Source: Treponema bryantii (GTDB lineage: Bacteria; Spirochaetota; Spirochaetia; Treponematales; Treponemataceae). Taken from it: a stretch of 64,000 nucleotides of DNA. A model generated the notes under the pieces. That model was not told the origin of the DNA, ran no database searches, and worked only from the letters and a program-made list of their open reading frames with translations. The stretch lies in the NCBI RefSeq assembly GCF_900111035.1, contig NZ_FOFU01000001.1, positions 380,558-444,557 on the forward strand, read 5' to 3'. The translations under genes and the position numbers were made by a program. Within the stretch, counting starts at the first letter, position 1. The number at the start of each line of letters is the position of its first letter. Positions 50,781 through 60,471 of this stretch are shown here, one piece after another.

Positions 50781-52574
50781 ATGAGCAAAAAAAACTCTGT
50801 GCTAAAGAATATCAGTATTGCCTTAAAGGCATGGTTCAAAAGATATCCCTCTGCATGGATACTTGTTCCAGTTTTTTTGATTTTCAGAATCGCAAGACCC
50901 TTTATTACAACCCTTATTCCGTCTCTTGCAATAAAAGCAATTTCACAAGGTGATGTAAAAAACTTTGTGATTATGATAGTCGTAACAATATTTGTTTATT
51001 GTATCATTAATGCCAGTTCAAATCTTATGGAAACATTTGTTCAAGTTCAGCGTACTTATACTAGACTTGGAGGTTATACAGCAGAATTTTCCCATAAAAA
51101 TCTGACAACTGATTACGAAAATATTGAACCTCAAAAAAAACAGAAGATTATGGGAAAAGCAGCAACATCGTTAAGTTCAAACTGGATTGGTGTTGAACAT
51201 CTGATGATTCAGACAACAGAGCTTACTATTCTTTTTTTCGGAATCCTGACTTATGGAAGTGCTGTACTTTTACTGGACTGGAAAATTCTTGTCATAACTC
51301 TTGTAATGTTTGTTTGTGATGTTGCCTTAAGAACTCATGCAATTAAATACAGTGATGCAAAAAGAGAAGAAAGCAGTGAAATCTGGAGAAAGAAAAACTA
51401 CATCAAAACAAAGAGTCTTAATGTAAGTGCAGGAAAAGATATAAGAATCTATCAGCTTGGAAAATGGTTCCATGAGCTTTTATGCGAGGTTGTAGTTGCC
51501 CGTCAGAAACTGGAAAAGAAACTGCAGCTTCGATGGTACATTCCAACTGTTTCTGCTACTGGCTTTAACTTTTGCCGCGATGCTCTTGCCTATGTAATCC
51601 TGATTAAAAAGGTACTTGAGGGCCAGATGGATATTGCTACCTTTACGCTTTATCTTGGAATTATAAACGGTTTTACAAACTGGATTTATTCACTTTCTGA
51701 ACGTTTTAATTCGCTTAGAAAAGCTAGTCATGAATTTAATGATTTTCATGATTTTATGAATCTTCCTGATAGAGAAAGAAAAGTGGTTACTGCATGTACT
51801 TCAAATAATAAAGCTCCAGAAATAGAGTTTCGTAATGTCAGCTTTACATATCCTGATTGTGAAAAATCAACAATCGATGGTTTAAGTTTTTCAATAAAAG
51901 CTGGTGAAAAAATTGCTCTTGTGGGAAATAACGGTTCTGGTAAAACCACAATCGTAAAACTGTTATGTGGCCTTTACAATCAGACTTCTGGAAGCATTCT
52001 TGTTGATGGAAAATCAATTGATGAAATTGGACTTGATGCTTATCAGGATAAAATCAGTGTTTTGTTTCAGGATACAAATCCATTAGCTTTCACAATTGAA
52101 GAAAACATTACCGGGCTTGAAGCTGGGCAAGGTGATGCAGAAAAACTACAGGACAGTTTGAAAAAATCGGGCCTGATAGAAAAAATTGAAAGCTTACCAG
52201 ATAAAGAAAAAACTTATATAACACAGACTTTTTCTGAAAAAGGAATTCTGCTTTCTGGAGGAGAAACTCAAAAACTTCTGCTTGCAAAAGCAATTTATAA
52301 AAACGGAAGTTTTTTAATTCTGGATGAACCGACTTCTGCTCTGGATCCGATTGCAGAAAGTAAGATTTATGAAGAATACAATAATTTTGCCGGTGGAAAA
52401 ACTGCAATTTTCATTTCTCACAGACTGGCAAGTACAAAATTCTGCGACCGAATAATGTTTCTGGATAATGGAAAAATCGCTGAGTTTGGTACTCATGAAG
52501 AACTTATGGCAAAGGGCGGCAAGTATAAAGAAATGTTTGACATTCAGAGCCAGTACTACAAAGAGGAGGCATAG
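50781..52574 (+). CDS. ABC exporter half-transporter, pair 1 first subunit
   Basis: Type IV-fold exporter subunit: N-terminal six-helix membrane domain (about 20-310) and ATPase domain (about 345-597). ATPase motifs: VGNNGSGKTT, Q-loop VLFQDT, signature LLSGGETQK, Walker B FLILDEPTSALD, His switch ISHRLAS. It resembles the subunit at 54458 along its entire length (for example FKRYPSA/FKRYPAA, LNVSAGKDIRIYQL/MNVSAGKDIRIFSL). GAGGTG is the ribosome binding site. It starts a run of four such genes spaced 3 bp, 47 bp and an 11-bp overlap. The cargo is unknown; LytTR/GHKL neighbours hint at a peptide. Confidence 0.9.
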   Translation: MSKKNSVLKNISIALKAWFKRYPSAWILVPVFLIFRIARPFITTLIPSLAIKAISQGDVKNFVIMIVVTIFVYCIINASSNLMETFVQVQRTYTRLGGYTAEFSHKNLTTDYENIEPQKKQKIMGKAATSLSSNWIGVEHLMIQTTELTILFFGILTYGSAVLLLDWKILVITLVMFVCDVALRTHAIKYSDAKREESSEIWRKKNYIKTKSLNVSAGKDIRIYQLGKWFHELLCEVVVARQKLEKKLQLRWYIPTVSATGFNFCRDALAYVILIKKVLEGQMDIATFTLYLGIINGFTNWIYSLSERFNSLRKASHEFNDFHDFMNLPDRERKVVTACTSNNKAPEIEFRNVSFTYPDCEKSTIDGLSFSIKAGEKIALVGNNGSGKTTIVKLLCGLYNQTSGSILVDGKSIDEIGLDAYQDKISVLFQDTNPLAFTIEENITGLEAGQGDAEKLQDSLKKSGLIEKIESLPDKEKTYITQTFSEKGILLSGGETQKLLLAKAIYKNGSFLILDEPTSALDPIAESKIYEEYNNFAGGKTAIFISHRLASTKFCDRIMFLDNGKIAEFGTHEELMAKGGKYKEMFDIQSQYYKEEA

Positions 52575-52577
52575 TTT

Positions 52578-54410
52578 ATGAAAAATAATAAGAAATCAAC
52601 AATCAGTAAGGTTTTAAAACTGACTCATCGTTTACAGCCTGGTCATATAACTCTTATCGTGATTTCAACAATCATAAGTGCTACCTGGAAATTTGTACCT
52701 GTTGTATTTGGAAGTATTATTCTTGATCAGCTTGTTCAGCATCAGCCTTTTGAAGCGATATTGATAAATGCGCTCAGAATGCTTGCATTACAGGCAGCCT
52801 GTTCCTTAAGTCACTGGGGGCTTGAGCATATAATCAAAGTAAATGGAGCTGTAATTTCTGAAAAAATAGATCAGATGATTTGTGAAAAGTCTTTCATGAT
52901 TGATTATGATATTCTGGAAAAACGAGAAACTCTGGATATTGTAAAAAAAGCTGAAGACGGAATGAATGCCCGTGGAGATTTTTCAAGTTTCTGCAGCCAG
53001 CTTTCAGGCTTTATTGAACACGCACTTTCAATTATTTACAGTATCGCTTTGTTGATTCCGCTTTTTATTTCAAGGGCATCTGTTCCTGCAGGATTCTTGC
53101 CGGAATTCTTGAATAAATGGTATAGCTTTATAATTCTGGCTTTTATGCTGATTTTATCTGTAACAGTCTCTTCATTTACAAAAAGAAAAGAAGGTAAAAT
53201 GCAGGCTGATTTATTTCAGAGGAATATAAGAGTAAATCGTGAATACGGATATTTTTACAGTCTGGTTTTTGATTATGCTACCGGAAAGTATGTTCGCCTT
53301 TATAAAATGCAGTCGCTTGTTGAAGCAAAGATGAAGAAGATTCTGGATTTTCTGGAAAGCGGCATTACAAATCTTGTAAAAAAAGTAAACAAAATGCAGA
53401 TTCCGTTTTTTATTATAAACTGCATTATGCAGATGACCAGTTATCTTTATGTTGGTCTAAAAGCGATTTTTGGATTGATTTCTATTGGTAGTGCACTTAA
53501 ATATATTAAGGCATATTCCAATCTTGTAGACAGTGTCTCAAGCATTTTTTATGCGTACATTGAAATCAGCATAAGGTCAGAATATCTATCATTCTTTTAT
53601 GATTTTATGGAAATCAAAAACAAGCAGTATGAAGGAACTATTCCTACAGAGAAACGTGATGATAATGAATTTGAAATCGAATTCCGTGATGTTTCCTTCC
53701 GATATGCAAATACTGATAAGTATGTAATTAAGCATTTGAATCAGAAAATCAGAATTGGAACTAAGACTGCAGTTGTTGGTCCTAATGGAGCTGGAAAAAC
53801 CACATTTATAAAACTTCTGTGCCGCCTGTACGAGCCGACAGAAGGTGAGATTTTATTGAATGGTGTTGATATCCGTTATTACGATTATAAGGATTATGCA
53901 AGTCTGTTCAGTGTAGTATTTCAAGATTTTAATCTGTTCTCATTTTCAATTGCAGAAAATGTTGCTTCAGGTACAAGTTATGATGAAGTAAAAGTTCTGG
54001 ATTGTATTGAACGGGCTGGTTTTGGGGACCGACTATCAAAAATGGAAAAGGGTATTCACACAAACATCTACCAGCAGGAGGATGAAGGTGTGGAAATCTC
54101 TGGTGGAGAAGCTCAGAAGCTTGCTATCGCGCGTGCTCTTTATAAGGATTCTCCGCTTGTAATTCTTGATGAACCAACCTCAGCGTTAGACCCTGTCAGC
54201 GAGTATGAAATCTACCGTCACTTTGATGAAATGGTTCAGAACAAGACTTCTATTTATATCAGCCACCGCATGTCGAGCTGCCGTTTCTGCGATAACATTC
54301 TGGTTTTTGATGAAGGACAGATTGTTCAGAGCGGAAATCATGATGAGCTTGTAAAGCAGGAAGGACTTTATAAGGAACTCTGGAACGCACAGGCTCAGTA
54401 TTATGCGTAA
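52578..54410 (+). CDS. ABC exporter half-transporter, pair 1 second subunit
   Basis: Six-helix domain then ATPase domain. VGPNGAGKTT, Q-loop VVFQDF, signature EISGGEAQK, Walker B LVILDEPTSALD, ISHRMSS. It differs from the first subunit (signature ISGGEAQ against LSGGETQ) but matches the one at 56277 (for example RLYKMQSL/RLYKMQKL, GTIPTEKRDDN, FRDVSFRYANT/FRNVSFRYANT). Starts 3 bp after the first subunit, with GAGGCATAG as the ribosome binding site. The two should form a heterodimer with two intact ATP sites. Confidence 0.9.
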   Translation: MKNNKKSTISKVLKLTHRLQPGHITLIVISTIISATWKFVPVVFGSIILDQLVQHQPFEAILINALRMLALQAACSLSHWGLEHIIKVNGAVISEKIDQMICEKSFMIDYDILEKRETLDIVKKAEDGMNARGDFSSFCSQLSGFIEHALSIIYSIALLIPLFISRASVPAGFLPEFLNKWYSFIILAFMLILSVTVSSFTKRKEGKMQADLFQRNIRVNREYGYFYSLVFDYATGKYVRLYKMQSLVEAKMKKILDFLESGITNLVKKVNKMQIPFFIINCIMQMTSYLYVGLKAIFGLISIGSALKYIKAYSNLVDSVSSIFYAYIEISIRSEYLSFFYDFMEIKNKQYEGTIPTEKRDDNEFEIEFRDVSFRYANTDKYVIKHLNQKIRIGTKTAVVGPNGAGKTTFIKLLCRLYEPTEGEILLNGVDIRYYDYKDYASLFSVVFQDFNLFSFSIAENVASGTSYDEVKVLDCIERAGFGDRLSKMEKGIHTNIYQQEDEGVEISGGEAQKLAIARALYKDSPLVILDEPTSALDPVSEYEIYRHFDEMVQNKTSIYISHRMSSCRFCDNILVFDEGQIVQSGNHDELVKQEGLYKELWNAQAQYYA

Positions 54411-54457
54411 TGCATGAGTTTCAGATGATTGTAGAAATGTAGAATTAGGGATTATTT

Positions 54458-56287
54458 ATGGAAAAACAAAAAACTAAACGAAATAATATTATTCAGAATG
54501 CCTTTATTGTGTATAAAGCAATGTTTAAAAGATACCCGGCAGCAATTCCTCTTGTGCTTGTGTATCTGGTTATGGCAGTTTCTCTGCCGTTTATAAATAC
54601 TCTTATTCCAGCAATGGCTATAAAAGGAATTACAAGTGGAAAGGTACAGACCTTTATGGCTTACATTGGAATTGCAGTTTTATTTATGTGTATTTTTTCT
54701 GGAGTTAAGCTTTTATGCGAGAAAAAAATGCAGATGAAACACACTTACACCCGCATCAGTGTATTTATGTTTAATTTTATAAAGAAAGCAATAAATACTG
54801 ATTATCTTAATATCGAACCACAGCCTAAACAGAAGATTATGGGTAAGGGCGTTCAGGGAGTAGACGGAAACTATCAGGGGGCAGAACTTGTTTCAACCTT
54901 GTCGCTTGAACTTCTTGTTGTTGTGCTAGGCATTTTCAGTTATGGTACTGTTATTTTTATGCTCGACTGGAAAATACTGCTTGTAATGTTCGGAATGTTT
55001 TTTACAGATATTCTGATTCGTAATCACGCAGTAAAGTTTGGCGACGATAACCGCGAATCCTTTTCAGAACCTTGGAGAAAGATGCGGTATATGGAGCTTA
55101 ACAGTATGAATGTAAGCGCTGGAAAAGATATTCGAATCTTCAGTCTAAAAAAGGTTTTTGATTTTCATTTTGATTCGCTTATTACAACCTATAAAAACTT
55201 CCGCTCCAAGTATCAGTTAAAATGGTATTATCCGACACTTTCTGATACAGCTTTTAATATTGCCCGTGACTGGCTTGCCTATACACTTTTGATTCATAAG
55301 GTTTTGAGCGGCCAGATAGATGCAGCGCAGTTTACAATCTATATAGGAATTGTAGCAAGTTTTTCTCAATGGATTTATGAAGTTTCTATGGACTTTGCAA
55401 ATCTTCGTGATGCAAGTCATCAATTTAATGATTACCACGAGTTTATGGCACAAAAGGATGTTTTTGAGCATTCGGAAACCACAAGCACAATATCTACTGA
55501 TAAGGTTCCGCCGGAGATTGAATTCCGAAATGTAAGTTTTATATATGAGGGCAGTGAAAAGCCGGTCTTGAAAAATGTAAATTTCAAAATCCGTGCAAAT
55601 GAAAAAATAGCTCTGGTTGGAAATAATGGCGCTGGAAAAACAACAATAGTAAAACTTTTGTGCGCACTTTATCTTCCTACAAGCGGTGAGATTTTGATTG
55701 ATGGAAAAAACATAAATGAAATTGGAATAGAGAAATATCAGGAAATGATAAGCGTACTTTTCCAGGATACAACTCCAATTGCAATTTCTGTTGCAGAAAA
55801 TATTGGCGGATGTGAATTAGCAGAAGTTGACAGAGAGCGAATGAATAAATGTCTTAAGGAAGCTGGATTGTATGAAAAAGTACAAAGCCTTCCCCAAAAA
55901 GAAGAATCTTTCATTACTCAAACTCTTGATAAAGATGGAGTTTTATTTTCCGGCGGTGAAACACAGAAACTTCTTCTTGCCAAGGCAATATATAAAAATG
56001 GAACTGTCCTTATTCTTGATGAACCAACCTCAGCTTTAGATCCGATTGCAGAAAGCCGTATTTATGAGGAATACAATCAGATGGCAGATAATAAGACCGC
56101 CGTATTTATTTCTCACAGATTAGCTAGTACAAAGTTCTGCGACAGAATTCTGTTTCTGGATGACGGCCAGATTTTAGAAGAAGGCAGTCATGAAGAACTT
56201 ATGAAAAAAGCTGGAAAATACAAAGAGATTTTTGATATTCAGAGTCACTATTACGTTGAGGATGTGGAGGAAAGAAATGAACAATAA
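54458..56287 (+). CDS. ABC exporter half-transporter, pair 2 first subunit
   Basis: Paralogue of the subunit at 50781. VGNNGAGKTT, VLFQDT, LFSGGETQK, LILDEPTSALD, ISHRLAS. Six membrane helices precede it (NAFIVYKAMFKRYPAAIPLVLVYLVM onward). Begins 47 bp after the first pair; the short spacer shows no terminator, so one long message is possible. Overlaps the next gene by 11 bp. Confidence 0.9.
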   Translation: MEKQKTKRNNIIQNAFIVYKAMFKRYPAAIPLVLVYLVMAVSLPFINTLIPAMAIKGITSGKVQTFMAYIGIAVLFMCIFSGVKLLCEKKMQMKHTYTRISVFMFNFIKKAINTDYLNIEPQPKQKIMGKGVQGVDGNYQGAELVSTLSLELLVVVLGIFSYGTVIFMLDWKILLVMFGMFFTDILIRNHAVKFGDDNRESFSEPWRKMRYMELNSMNVSAGKDIRIFSLKKVFDFHFDSLITTYKNFRSKYQLKWYYPTLSDTAFNIARDWLAYTLLIHKVLSGQIDAAQFTIYIGIVASFSQWIYEVSMDFANLRDASHQFNDYHEFMAQKDVFEHSETTSTISTDKVPPEIEFRNVSFIYEGSEKPVLKNVNFKIRANEKIALVGNNGAGKTTIVKLLCALYLPTSGEILIDGKNINEIGIEKYQEMISVLFQDTTPIAISVAENIGGCELAEVDRERMNKCLKEAGLYEKVQSLPQKEESFITQTLDKDGVLFSGGETQKLLLAKAIYKNGTVLILDEPTSALDPIAESRIYEEYNQMADNKTAVFISHRLASTKFCDRILFLDDGQILEEGSHEELMKKAGKYKEIFDIQSHYYVEDVEERNEQ

Positions 56288-58139
56288 GCAGTCAAATAAA
56301 GAATCAGCTCGACGAACTGTCAGAAAAGTTTTAAGCCTCACTCATAAACTGATTCCCGGTTATATAACTTTTCTTCTCATAGTAAAAATGATGGCAGCTG
56401 CACAGCCTTTCATACAGATTTATTTTTCAAGTTTAATACTGGATGGACTTTTACGCCTGGATTCTTTTGATTCAATTTTTAGAAACGTTCTGATTATGAT
56501 AGGATTAGATTCCCTTTTAGTTTTGATTCGCTGGAGACTTGAAGGAATCAACTGGGTAAAAAAACATGAGCTTACTCAAAAAATCAATAAAATGCTTACC
56601 GACAAAACAATGGAATTTGATTTTGATATTCTCGAGAAACATGAAACTCTTGATACGCTCAAAAAAGCAAAAGATGGAATAACAACTACAGGCGATATAA
56701 GATCATTCTGTGACAATCTTGCAGGAATTATTGAAAAACTGACTACCATAGTTTATTCCGTAGTTCTGCTGATTCCATTATTTATTCCAAAAGTGCTTGA
56801 AGAAACTGCAGGCTTAAGCAGCTTATGTGTTTTTCTGAATCAATGGTACAGCATTTTTATTATGATTCTTGTACTTGCTATTCATGTATTTGTTTCTTAT
56901 GAGACTAATAAGAAATCCTCTCTTCTTCAGATGCAGTTTTTTGAAAAGAATGTTTCTTATAACCGATATTTCAGTTACTGGTTTGATTTGATTTTTAATT
57001 ATTCAATTGGAAAGTATATCCGTCTTTATAAGATGCAGAAGCTGATGATTAAAAAAGTTCAGGAAACAAATGATAATCTGGAAAAAGAAGGGGTTGCCTG
57101 GATAAACAAAGATATTAAGATTTCGTTTATTCCGTTTCTTTCCCAGGCTTTTATGCAGTTTGTAAGTTATTCATACGTGGGATTAAAGGCAGTGTTCTCA
57201 TTGATAAGTGCCGGTAAATGTTTAATGTATGTTTCAAGTTATACAAGGCTGGTAGAAAGCATTACCGGTATTTCTAATAATTTTGTTCAGATAAAAATGG
57301 AAAGCCGTTATCTTGCCTTCTTTTATGATTACATGGAAATAAAGAATAAACGTTATGACGGAACAATTCCTACTGAAAAAAGAGATGATAATAAATTCGA
57401 AATTGAATTCCGAAATGTTTCCTTCCGTTATGCTAATACAGAAAAATATGCACTGCGTCATGTAAATCAAAAGATAACTCTTGGTTCAAAAAATGCAGTA
57501 GTGGGCAAGAATGGAGCTGGCAAAACAACTTTTATTAAACTTCTGTGCCGTTTGTACGAACCAACTGAAGGACAGATTTTACTCAATGGTGTGGATATCC
57601 GCTATTATGATTATGAAGAATATGCAAAGCTTTTTGCTGTTGTTTTTCAGGATTTCAATCTTTTCAGTTTTCCACTTGGAGAAAATGTTGCTTCGGGAAT
57701 TGAGTATAATCGGGAACGGGCAATTAAATGTCTTGAGCAGGCAGGTTTTAAAGAACGTTTTGAAAAACTTGAAAAAGGACTTGATACACCATTGTATCAA
57801 TATGAAGATGAAAATGGGGTTGAGATTTCAGGTGGTGAGGCTCAAAAAATTGCTATTGCCCGAACGCTCTATAAGGATGCTCCATTTGTAATAATGGATG
57901 AACCGACAAGTGCATTAGACCCTGTCGCTGAATATGAAATCTATCAGAGCTTTGACAAAATGGTGGAAGGAAAAACTTCAATTTACATTTCACATCGTAT
58001 GTCGAGCTGCCGTTTCTGTGACAACATCTTAGTTTTTGATGAAGGCCAGATTGTAGAACAGGGCAGTCACGATAAGCTGATGTCAAACGGCGGTCTTTAC
58101 AGCGAACTCTGGAATGCACAGGCGCAGTATTATGCGTAG
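56277..58139 (+). CDS. ABC exporter half-transporter, pair 2 second subunit
   Basis: Paralogue of the subunit at 52578. VGKNGAGKTT, VVFQDF, signature EISGGEAQK, FVIMDEPTSALD, ISHRMSS. I start at the ATG at 56277 (MNNKQSNKESARRTV), which has GGAGGAAAG just upstream; an in-frame ATG at 56232 lies deeper in the previous gene. 620 aa. The last gene of the cluster. Confidence 0.9.
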   Translation: MNNKQSNKESARRTVRKVLSLTHKLIPGYITFLLIVKMMAAAQPFIQIYFSSLILDGLLRLDSFDSIFRNVLIMIGLDSLLVLIRWRLEGINWVKKHELTQKINKMLTDKTMEFDFDILEKHETLDTLKKAKDGITTTGDIRSFCDNLAGIIEKLTTIVYSVVLLIPLFIPKVLEETAGLSSLCVFLNQWYSIFIMILVLAIHVFVSYETNKKSSLLQMQFFEKNVSYNRYFSYWFDLIFNYSIGKYIRLYKMQKLMIKKVQETNDNLEKEGVAWINKDIKISFIPFLSQAFMQFVSYSYVGLKAVFSLISAGKCLMYVSSYTRLVESITGISNNFVQIKMESRYLAFFYDYMEIKNKRYDGTIPTEKRDDNKFEIEFRNVSFRYANTEKYALRHVNQKITLGSKNAVVGKNGAGKTTFIKLLCRLYEPTEGQILLNGVDIRYYDYEEYAKLFAVVFQDFNLFSFPLGENVASGIEYNRERAIKCLEQAGFKERFEKLEKGLDTPLYQYEDENGVEISGGEAQKIAIARTLYKDAPFVIMDEPTSALDPVAEYEIYQSFDKMVEGKTSIYISHRMSSCRFCDNILVFDEGQIVEQGSHDKLMSNGGLYSELWNAQAQYYA

Positions 58140-58143
58140 TACT

Positions 58144-58168
58144 GTGGTGGTTGAGTTTGTCGAAATCA
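58144..58168. other. Short imperfect palindrome between convergent genes
   Basis: GTGGTT and AATCAC can pair (one G-U) around GAGTTTGTCGA. It is the only marked feature between the exporter cluster and the convergent helicase gene. No T-run. Confidence 0.3.
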
Positions 58169-58173
58169 CAGCG

Positions 58174-60408
58174 TTATGTTGATGTTTTTGTTAGCGGCGC
58201 CCTGAAACTCATCTTTCGGGGCGTTGCTGTTTTTTCGAACTTTACAGTGTAAGTGGCAGCGGTTTGATCTATTGCCAGGATTGTGCCGCGGCCGAGGATT
58301 TTGTGTTCTACGGTGTCGCCCACAGCGAGGTCTGCAAGCTCGGATTTTTTTGCGAGGATGGAATCTGATTCCTGGATATAGAGTCTGGTTTTTGTAAGCA
58401 GCTGTGGTGGTAATTCGACTTCATAATTTAATAAAGATTTATCAATATCAAAAATAAAACGAGATGGATAGCGGCCGCCGGCTCTGTTTGTAAAGCCTTC
58501 TGCTTCTGAAAGGTAAAGCCGTTTCTGGGCGCGGGTAACTGCAACAAATGCAAGCCGACGTTCTTCTTCCATAGCTTTGAGGCTGTCGACCTTCTGGCTT
58601 GGGAACATGTTTTCGTTCATTCCAACAATAAAAACTACGGGGAACTCAAGTCCTTTTGCTGTGTGAATTGTCATGAGGCGAACTGCATTTTTGTGCGCCG
58701 TAATATCGGCATTTGTATAAAGAGCAGCGTGGGCAAGATAATTTTCGAGTGTACATTCTTCGCCGCAGCTTGTTTCGTATTCATAAATTGACTGCTTGAG
58801 TTCTGCAAGATTGTCGAGGCGTTCCTGACTTCCTTCTGTTCTCAATGCGAGTTCATATCCGCTCTGGTTCATTACATGGCTGAACAGTTCTGAAATCTGC
58901 ATATTGTGGTAAGTGGCAGAAAAGTTTTCTATGAGGTCTATGAAGGACTGTGCCTTTGTGTTTGCAAAAAGCTCGTCTCCTGCAGAAAGTTTAAGGGCTT
59001 CGTAAAGTGAACCGCCATGTTCTGCAACGTATTCCTTCAGGAACTTTATGCGCCGTTCTCCTACGTTTCGCTTCGGAGAGTTTACTACACGTAGGAAAGA
59101 AAGGTCGTCCTTGTAAGCTATCATGCGGAGGTAGGAGAGTGAGTCTTTAATTTCGATGCGGTCGAAAAATGGGACTCCTGAGTTTAAGGTGTAAGCGATT
59201 TTTTCGCGCTGGAACACTTCTTCTATTGTGCGGCTGATGTAATGGGCGCGGTAGAGTATTGCGATGTCGCTTGGGGCGAAATTGTTTTCTGTGAGCTCGC
59301 GGATTTTCTTTACGAGATTCTCTGCTTCTTCTTCTGCGGACTTTGCATGGAAGTATGATGGCAACGGGGGCGTTGCGGGGGTGTCCCCCGCAGAAGGGGT
59401 AGCGAGCGACGCAGTGCGAGCGAGGGGAAGGCTTTCCCCTTCATTACCACAAATTAAATTCTTTTTTATTCTGCCTTTATTCTTATCAATCAGGCTGTTT
59501 GCGACATCGAGAATTGGTTTTGTGCTTCGGTAGTTGCGGTTCATCATGATGGTCTGAACGGCAGGGAAGTTTTTGTCGAACTCGAGGAGGTAACGGATAT
59601 CTGCGCCGCGCCAGGTATAAATGGTCTGGTCGGGATCGCCAACAACAAACAGGTTATTATGATAAGGGCAGAGGGCTTTCATCAGCTCATACTGAATAAA
59701 GTCGATGTCCTGGAATTCGTCTATCATAATGTACTCAAGACGCTCCTGCCATTTCTGACGGATTTCATCGTTTATCTGGAAGATGTAGAGTACGAATTTC
59801 AAAAGGTCGTTATAGTCGAGGCCGAAGCACTTTTTTTCCTGATAGAGATAACCGTAAAAAATTATATCGTCGGCACGGGTTGCGGCAAGGTATTTCTGAT
59901 GTATCTCGTCCAGGCTCATGCGGATAAGGTCTTCGTAGTAATGCGGCTCTTTAAAAAGTTTACGGTTTTCAATCATGTCGCGGGCATTGGAGAATGTCAT
60001 CTGACGAAGGGTAAGTCCGCGCTCCTCGTAGATTATCTGGAGCATTGAGTCTATGTCGGAGTTGTCCAGGACGAGAAAGCTTTTTGGATATGAGACGGCG
60101 TGTGAATCTTCCTGAAGTACGCTTACGCAAAAACCGTGGAAGGTGGAAATATAGCCGGTGTCGTTGTCGCCTGTGAGTTTACGGATTCGGTTTCGCATCT
60201 CGGCGGCGGCTTTGTTTGTAAAAGTAACGCAGAGAATGTGGGAAGGAAGTATACCGATTTCGTTTACAAGATATGCAAAACGGTAGGTGAGAGCCCGGGT
60301 TTTACCGGAACCGGCTCCGGCAATTACGCGGACGTAGCCTTCTGTTGTGGTAACTGCGGCTCTCTGTTCTTCATTCAAATTGTCTAAATTAAAATCTTCG
60401 TTACTCAT
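58174..60408 (-). CDS. UvrD/PcrA-family helicase with an in-frame repeat-encoded insertion
   Basis: Second SF1 helicase of the window (744 aa). AGAGSGKTRALTYRFAYL, DEFQDIDFIQYELM, VGDPDQTIYTWRGADI, NYRST, LMTIHTAKGLEFPVVFIVG, RRLAFVAVTRAQ are all intact. It ends in a Tudor-like domain (LAVGDTVEHKILGRGTILAID) that PcrA proteins use to contact RNA polymerase. Residues about 323-349 (beginning GESLPLARTASLATP) are encoded by a palindromic repeat of family B, replacing a short loop found in the paralogue at 9887. Because the frame is kept and all motifs remain, the gene is probably functional. Divergent from the gene at 60472. Confidence 0.9.
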   Translation of the reverse strand: MSNEDFNLDNLNEEQRAAVTTTEGYVRVIAGAGSGKTRALTYRFAYLVNEIGILPSHILCVTFTNKAAAEMRNRIRKLTGDNDTGYISTFHGFCVSVLQEDSHAVSYPKSFLVLDNSDIDSMLQIIYEERGLTLRQMTFSNARDMIENRKLFKEPHYYEDLIRMSLDEIHQKYLAATRADDIIFYGYLYQEKKCFGLDYNDLLKFVLYIFQINDEIRQKWQERLEYIMIDEFQDIDFIQYELMKALCPYHNNLFVVGDPDQTIYTWRGADIRYLLEFDKNFPAVQTIMMNRNYRSTKPILDVANSLIDKNKGRIKKNLICGNEGESLPLARTASLATPSAGDTPATPPLPSYFHAKSAEEEAENLVKKIRELTENNFAPSDIAILYRAHYISRTIEEVFQREKIAYTLNSGVPFFDRIEIKDSLSYLRMIAYKDDLSFLRVVNSPKRNVGERRIKFLKEYVAEHGGSLYEALKLSAGDELFANTKAQSFIDLIENFSATYHNMQISELFSHVMNQSGYELALRTEGSQERLDNLAELKQSIYEYETSCGEECTLENYLAHAALYTNADITAHKNAVRLMTIHTAKGLEFPVVFIVGMNENMFPSQKVDSLKAMEEERRLAFVAVTRAQKRLYLSEAEGFTNRAGGRYPSRFIFDIDKSLLNYEVELPPQLLTKTRLYIQESDSILAKKSELADLAVGDTVEHKILGRGTILAIDQTAATYTVKFEKTATPRKMSFRAPLTKTST
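59361..59440 (+). repeat. Palindromic repeat, family B, copy 2 (inside helicase gene)
   Basis: GCAACG-GGGG-CGTTGC (59361-59376), TGCGGGGG-TGT-CCCCCGCA (59374-59392) and AGGGGAA/TTCCCCT (59423-59440). The last 49 bp match the intergenic copy at 17583-17632 (shared AGAA-GGGTAGC, CAGTGCG-like and GGGGAAG-CTTTCCCCT parts). It is GC-rich compared with the surrounding gene. Translated on the minus strand in frame. Confidence 0.85.
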
Positions 60409-60471
60409 TAGATTGTCCCAAACCCAAAAATAATTATAGGAGATTTATGCAAAATAGACTATAATGATAAT

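Noticed and set aside
50743-50784. A 13-codon ORF (MLTCTHLKFRGEL) whose stop overlaps the start of the first exporter gene (ATGA), as a possible leader peptide or signal peptide precursor
   Set aside because: TATA-rich DNA ends only a few bases before its ATG, so the transcript probably starts after it, and there is no ribosome site. Too short to support.
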